Position numbers and translations under genes: made by a program. From an uncultured Alphaproteobacteria bacterium (GTDB taxonomy: Bacteria > Pseudomonadota > Alphaproteobacteria > Rs-D84): DNA of 64,000 nucleotides. Within the stretch, counting starts at the first letter, position 1, and each line of letters opens with the position of its first letter. This document shows positions 60,390 to 64,000 of this stretch, piece by piece. The notes beneath the pieces are model-generated. The model was not told the DNA's origin. It made no database searches and worked only from the letters and a program-made list of their open reading frames with translations. The stretch covers positions 310,001 to 374,000 of the forward strand of contig CAKQTG010000002.1 of assembly GCA_934276735.1 (NCBI GenBank), written 5' to 3'.

Positions 60390-60595
60390 TTTAACTTCTT
60401 TAATATTGAAATTGATTTATCAATCATTTCGGTTGCGCGGGCGTTTTTATCGCGCAGCGTGCGCACCTGTTCGGTTAAAATCGCCACTTCCAAATCTGTT
60501 TGTTTGCCGGCCGCAACCGCCGTCCCGCGCAGGCGGGCCGCCGCCTCTTCTAACGCGTTTAATTCTGAAAAAATCTGCTGTTTTATATCTGCCAT
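60386..60595 (-). CDS. Coiled-coil protein upstream of zapA (DUF4164-like)
   Basis: 69 aa, almost one continuous coiled coil: LNALEEAAARLRG, LEVAILTEQVRTLRDKNARATEMIDKSI. Alphaproteobacteria typically encode such a small protein just before zapA, where it may act like ZapB as a ZapA partner. The partner role is inferred. GGGGG ribosome site. Operon with zapA. Confidence 0.75.
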   Translation of the reverse strand: MADIKQQIFSELNALEEAAARLRGTAVAAGKQTDLEVAILTEQVRTLRDKNARATEMIDKSISILKKLK

Positions 60596-60640
60596 ACCCC
60601 CAGTTTAAGATATTTTTTATATGCGTTCAACACCAAAATG

Positions 60641-60649
60641 TGATATAAT
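60641..60649 (+). promoter_or_regulatory. Extended -10 promoter of the 60678 gene
   Basis: TGATATAAT: TG one base before a perfect TATAAT (60644-60649). No good -35, as expected for an extended -10 promoter. Confidence 0.5.
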
Positions 60650-60677
60650 GTTCCTGTTAAATTCATGGGGCATGCGT

Positions 60678-61769
60678 ATGAAAACAAAAATTATCTATAT
60701 CTCTGGCAGTGAAGTTTTTGAAATGGCGGATATCCGCGCCGCTTTTGACGAGGTGCGAAGCGCGCTGGACCTGGGGGCGGACACGGTATTGTTCGGCGTT
60801 CCGGTGGATAATGATGACGCATTGGCACACGCCCCGATGGCGAACGTGATCCCCGCAGGGGCCACAGTTACAGACGACGTGGTTATTCCAGAACCGACCC
60901 CAGTGTCAACGCCGGCCCCAGTAATTTCCGACGCGCCGACCATTGCGCCCGTCGTCACAGATGATGTTTCGGACCCGACACCCGCACCAAAGAAAAAATC
61001 ACGTGGCCGCCCGGCCAAGGCAACCAAGCTTGCCCCAGATACAAATACCGACGATGTTGTGACACCGGTTGCGGCCGACGCCCCAGCGGATGTCCAGGAC
61101 GCCCCCGTTGCGCCGGTTGCATCAATATTATCTGTCCTGAAATCAAAACCGGCCGATGACACGGTGGCCCCTGCCCCAGAATCAGATGTCGTCACCCCGG
61201 TGGACGCAACCCCAGAAATTGTTGACGTCGCGCCCGCGGCGGATATGGTTGCCGAAACAGTTACCGTTACCACGGCCACTGTCACAGATGACGCGGTCCC
61301 GACAGACGACACACCAATTGCCGATGTGACCGACGACACAATCGCCGATATGATTACCGATGACGCGCCGGACGCACCAATTGAAAAAACACTGGAACAG
61401 TTATTGGAAAGCATGACCCCCCTGCGCGAGGATCATAATGAAACCGCACCCGATACCGCCCCGGTCGATACAGATGATGAAATCGTAATGTCTGACGACA
61501 TTGCACCGGCGACGACAGATGGTGATACGGACGCGACACTGGAACAATTGGCAACCGAATTTGCCGAAAACCAGGACAAAATTCCCGCCGCCCCAAAGAA
61601 CGAAGGCCGTGGAAAAATCGGCAAACTGAAAAACATTTTGCCATTTAAAAAGGCCCGTCGTGATGACACGGGACTGATGGGCGACCTGTTTGGATGGGCG
61701 GGTATTGCCGCAAACGATGACGATTTTTCAATGCCGGGATTCTTTACCGGTGTTGCGTCAAAAAAATAA
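60678..61769 (+). CDS. Acidic low-complexity protein with AT-hook-like motif
   Basis: 363 aa from the ATG at 60678. A short ordered N-terminus (KIIYISGSEVFEMADIRAAFDEVRSAL) is followed by about 260 residues of Asp/Thr/Pro/Ala/Val repeats with TDD and PVA runs. KKKSRGRPAKATK near residue 115 carries the GRP core of an AT-hook. A basic patch (GRGKIGKLKNILPFKKARR) and a short ordered C-terminus (GLMGDLFGWAGIAANDDDF) follow. No enzyme domain. It is followed at 14 bases by a membrane protein gene and may bring DNA to the membrane; that is inference. Confidence 0.6.
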   Translation: MKTKIIYISGSEVFEMADIRAAFDEVRSALDLGADTVLFGVPVDNDDALAHAPMANVIPAGATVTDDVVIPEPTPVSTPAPVISDAPTIAPVVTDDVSDPTPAPKKKSRGRPAKATKLAPDTNTDDVVTPVAADAPADVQDAPVAPVASILSVLKSKPADDTVAPAPESDVVTPVDATPEIVDVAPAADMVAETVTVTTATVTDDAVPTDDTPIADVTDDTIADMITDDAPDAPIEKTLEQLLESMTPLREDHNETAPDTAPVDTDDEIVMSDDIAPATTDGDTDATLEQLATEFAENQDKIPAAPKNEGRGKIGKLKNILPFKKARRDDTGLMGDLFGWAGIAANDDDFSMPGFFTGVASKK

Positions 61770-61783
61770 AATGATATGCACGT

Positions 61784-62356
61784 ATGGAAATTGAAACAAT
61801 TTTTAGACTGCTGAAAAATTCCGGATTTAATGTTCTGGGCACTGATGGCACGAACGTTTATCTGGAAGATCCGTCGTGCATTCTGCGCAGCTTCCAAACA
61901 TTTGTTGAATACGCATGGACAATTATTTTCATCCTGACGGCGTTGCTGTTGTTTGGATGGGCGATATCCATGATTCGCGGGTCAAAGCACGATATTTTCA
62001 CCAAGCTGCGTAATTTAATACTGATTTTTGGTGTGCTGTCGGCGGCGGGCCCGATAATCAATCTGATTTATGGCGACGATTTATTTGCACGCGGGTGCCG
62101 CACCATCACGGTCAGCACCGCCGAATTAAACCGCCTGTTGGATGCGCGCAAGGCGACATTGCAACCAGACCAAACCGATTTATACGAAGATATGCAGATT
62201 TCTGACACCGGTGCAATCCAGGCCGAAACGCCATATGCCGACGCGCCATTGCCGTCCGCGGGCGACGCCGAAGAAGTCACCGTCACAGTATCGGACGACA
62301 CAAATGTCGCAATCAATCCCCGCCCGGCCAATACCAGTGGTGGCGCGGTCAAATAG
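61784..62356 (+). CDS. Two-TM membrane protein of unknown function
   Basis: 190 aa. Two membrane helices (about 45-64 and 75-95) in the first half, preceded by an amphipathic NVLGTDGTNVYLEDPSCILRSFQ region. The second half is soluble, acidic and disordered. The arrangement of a conserved helical hairpin with a charged tail is seen in some conjugation or secretion subunits, but no match is clear. Probably cotranscribed with the acidic AT-hook-like gene. Convergent with radC. Confidence 0.6.
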   Translation: MEIETIFRLLKNSGFNVLGTDGTNVYLEDPSCILRSFQTFVEYAWTIIFILTALLLFGWAISMIRGSKHDIFTKLRNLILIFGVLSAAGPIINLIYGDDLFARGCRTITVSTAELNRLLDARKATLQPDQTDLYEDMQISDTGAIQAETPYADAPLPSAGDAEEVTVTVSDDTNVAINPRPANTSGGAVK

Positions 62357-62377
62357 CCAAATCGCGATGTTTCTGAT

Positions 62378-63058
62378 TTATTTCAACAGTAACAAATCAC
62401 GTGCCGAATAAACAATCGTACCAGATACGACCAGATGGTCATACAATTCAATACCGACCGCGTTCAGTAATTCTTGGACCTGGGTTGTGATTTCAATATC
62501 GTCCTGGGAAAATGAATGGCCCGCCGTTGGGTGATTATGCACCATAACAACACTGCGCGCATTCAGGACCAGCGCACGCTTTAAAATCTCGCGCGGATAG
62601 ACCGATGATTCATCACGCGTGCCACGGGTGTGCACCTCGTCCGACAATAACCGATAATCCACGTCCAGATACAGGGCGTGCACCTCTTCCACGGTTTTGC
62701 CCGACAATTGCGCCTTGCAATAATTCGCCAATGTGCGGCGGTCGTGAAATATAGATTGAATTTTCATATCATCGCGATAGCCAATAATCATCAGTTGATT
62801 TATCGACTTGATAAAAACCGCGGTGTTCTGCCCCATGCCAGGAATTTCGGTCAATTTATCAATTGGCGCGGCCAACACTGCCCCAACGCCACCAAACTTT
62901 GCAACCAACGTATGTGCCAATGGCCGCACATCACGACGCGGAATCGCATAACCTAATAATAATTCCAGTAATTCATAATCCGCTAATCGCCCGTCCAAAA
63001 ATTTTTGACGCAGGCGTTCGCGATGCCCAGTATGAAAAGATGTATCCGCCCCAGACAT
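62378..63058 (-). CDS. radC: RadC/JAB-domain DNA repair-type protein
   Basis: 226 aa. HhH motif part (KLTEIPGMGQNTA) and a C-terminal JAMM metal site: E-VHALYLD, then VVMVHNHPTAGHSFSQDDIEIT (HxH-x7-S-xx-D). Function is unsettled in all bacteria. It follows map by 7 bases. Confidence 0.93.
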   Translation of the reverse strand: MSGADTSFHTGHRERLRQKFLDGRLADYELLELLLGYAIPRRDVRPLAHTLVAKFGGVGAVLAAPIDKLTEIPGMGQNTAVFIKSINQLMIIGYRDDMKIQSIFHDRRTLANYCKAQLSGKTVEEVHALYLDVDYRLLSDEVHTRGTRDESSVYPREILKRALVLNARSVVMVHNHPTAGHSFSQDDIEITTQVQELLNAVGIELYDHLVVSGTIVYSARDLLLLK

Positions 63059-63065
63059 GGTCCCA

Positions 63066-63827
63066 TTAAATCATGCGTTCTGTGAATATGGTAACCCCAT
63101 CTTCGGTAATCCCCAGGGTGTGTTCCCACTGGGCCGACAGGCCACCATCAACCGTGCGTGCGGTCCAACCATCGGCATCAATTTTGCATTCGGCACGACC
63201 TGTGTTTATCATAGGCTCAATTGTAAACACCAGCCCCGGAACCATTTTTACCTTGTCCCAGATGGGGTCATAAAAGTGATATATTTGCGGGTCATCGTGC
63301 ATAACCTTGCCAATACCGTGGCCAACGAAATCGCGCGATATTGAAAAACCATGTGGTTTGACAACCGCCTCTATCGTTTTACCAATTTCTGATAATGGCA
63401 CACCGGGCGCGCAAACTGCGATTGCCGCATTCAGTGCGTCCTGGCACGTTTGGACCAATTCACGCGCGCGCGGCGCAACGTTACCAATCATAAACATACG
63501 CGACATATCGCCATGAAACCCCTTGTATTCTGCGGTCAGGTCAACGTTCACAATATCGCCATCTTTTAATATACAATCATCACTGGGGATACCGTGGACA
63601 ATAACATCATTGACCGATGTGCATATGCTTTTTGGGTATCCTTCGTATCCCAGGTCTGATGAACGTGCACCATTTGCATGCAACCACGACGCGACCATAC
63701 GGTCAATTTCACCAGTTGAAATTCCCGCCTGGATATACGGTGTAATGTAATCAAAACAACGTGCGACCAAATCGCCCGACGCACGCAAACGTTTAAAATC
63801 CTTTGGGGCATATACAGACGCCAGCAT
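63066..63827 (-). CDS. map: Methionine aminopeptidase, type I
   Basis: 253 aa. Removes the first methionine of new proteins. ICTSVNDVIVHGIPSDD, VNVDLTAEYKGFHGDMSRMF (first Asp ligands), RDFVGHGIGKVMHDDPQIYHF, the His/Glu ligand GLVFTIEPMIN and the C-terminal WEHTLGITEDG are the dimetal site motifs of type I. It follows the probable holA and precedes radC. Confidence 0.96.
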   Translation of the reverse strand: MLASVYAPKDFKRLRASGDLVARCFDYITPYIQAGISTGEIDRMVASWLHANGARSSDLGYEGYPKSICTSVNDVIVHGIPSDDCILKDGDIVNVDLTAEYKGFHGDMSRMFMIGNVAPRARELVQTCQDALNAAIAVCAPGVPLSEIGKTIEAVVKPHGFSISRDFVGHGIGKVMHDDPQIYHFYDPIWDKVKMVPGLVFTIEPMINTGRAECKIDADGWTARTVDGGLSAQWEHTLGITEDGVTIFTERMI

Positions 63828-63832
63828 TTTAT

Positions 63833-64000
63833 TTAACTCCTCCGCTTGTTTATAGACAACTTGAATGCCCGCATTGATAATTTTAGTGCGAAATCACGCA
63901 ATAAAACCTCGCCCGGCATACCGGTTGTTCGTAATTGCTTTTCCAATTCGTTCAGTCGAATTAAAACCGCCGTAATTTCAGATTCCGGCCATATCTTGAT
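63833..64000 (-). CDS. holA: C-terminal end of probable DNA polymerase III delta subunit (runs off right edge)
   Basis: The last 55 codons of a gene entering from the right. The sequence IKIWPESEITAVLIRLNELEKQLRTTGMPGEVLL, ending in a helical FALKLSMRAFKLSINKRRS, has the look of the C-terminal helical collar of the delta clamp-loader subunit (a short W-P motif, then 'L...E...K....P...'). Too little is in the window to be sure. The stop is 5 bases before the map start, so it is in the map-radC operon. Confidence 0.4.
   Translation of the reverse strand: MKIWPESEITAVLIRLNELEKQLRTTGMPGEVLLRDFALKLSMRAFKLSINKRRS

Overview
The window looks like chromosome from a small-genome, host-associated alphaproteobacterium, probably one of the uncultured gut lineages near Rickettsiales or Rhodospirillales. 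Support comes from the frr-uppS-cdsA-rseP-bamA block, LpxI for lipid A, a DUF4164-type coiled coil fused by ATGA overlap to zapA, dispersed VirB-type secretion genes, and intergenic palindromes resembling those of Rickettsia and Neisseria. G+C is moderate (by eye, just under half). The sequence holds housekeeping genes in short operons on both strands, four tRNA loci, and one phage-derived gene cluster.

Layout. 1-3.7 kb: start of an MFS transporter, a 795-residue coiled-coil protein and a phage fibre-like protein. 3.7-12.9 kb: ackA, rph, a flippase-like membrane protein, RNase E/G, a palindrome-rich repeat region, recG and a BepA-like M48 protease. 13-15 kb: a secreted PKD/repeat protein and a tRNA-Ala/tRNA-His operon with a tail of tRNA-derived repeats. 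15.1-20.6 kb: envelope operon frr-uppS-cdsA-rseP-bamA. 20.6-23 kb: VirB7-like lipoprotein, two VirB8-like proteins and a secreted protein. 23.6-36.5 kb: podovirus-type virion genes on the minus strand, interrupted inside the large terminase by a plus-strand block carrying dnaB, a double-HTH regulator and an unknown gene. 36.7-44.6 kb: birA, small regulators, two structured non-coding RNA regions, an RNA methyltransferase, two outer-membrane barrels, lpxI, lipoproteins and virB11. 44.6-50.2 kb: priA, a phosphotransferase-fold protein, miaA and gapA. 50.5-55.7 kb: tRNA-Asp, tRNA-Glu and tRNA-Leu, each followed by repeats of its own 3' end, with an oleate hydratase, an AT-rich transglutaminase-like gene and rpmG. 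55.7-64 kb: second palindrome region, parC, zapA, two proteins of unknown function, radC, map and the end of a probable holA.

Three things stand out. First, every tRNA locus in the window (His, Asp, Glu, Leu) is followed by one or two extra copies of that tRNA's 3' end; at His, Asp and Glu each copy is followed by its own intrinsic terminator, and a shared core motif lies between the copies. The arrangement recalls the tyrT repeats of E. coli but recurs at unrelated tRNAs. Second, the podovirus-type cluster has capsid, portal, tail, terminase and lysis genes but no integrase, replication or repressor gene. Its terminase is split between the ATPase and nuclease domains, and a histone H1-like gene with its own promoter and terminator sits inside it. 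Both phage-derived loci begin with a promoter that fires straight into an intrinsic terminator, so they may share antitermination control. A domesticated, gene-transfer-agent-like particle is a reasonable hypothesis. Third, many housekeeping genes (recG, yraN, lpxI, virB11, priA, miaA, a lptM-like gene) have a sigma70-type promoter whose -10 box ends 6-9 bases before the start codon, which predicts leaderless mRNAs.

All promoters, terminators and RNA structures were found by eye, and family names rest on recognised motifs, not on searches.
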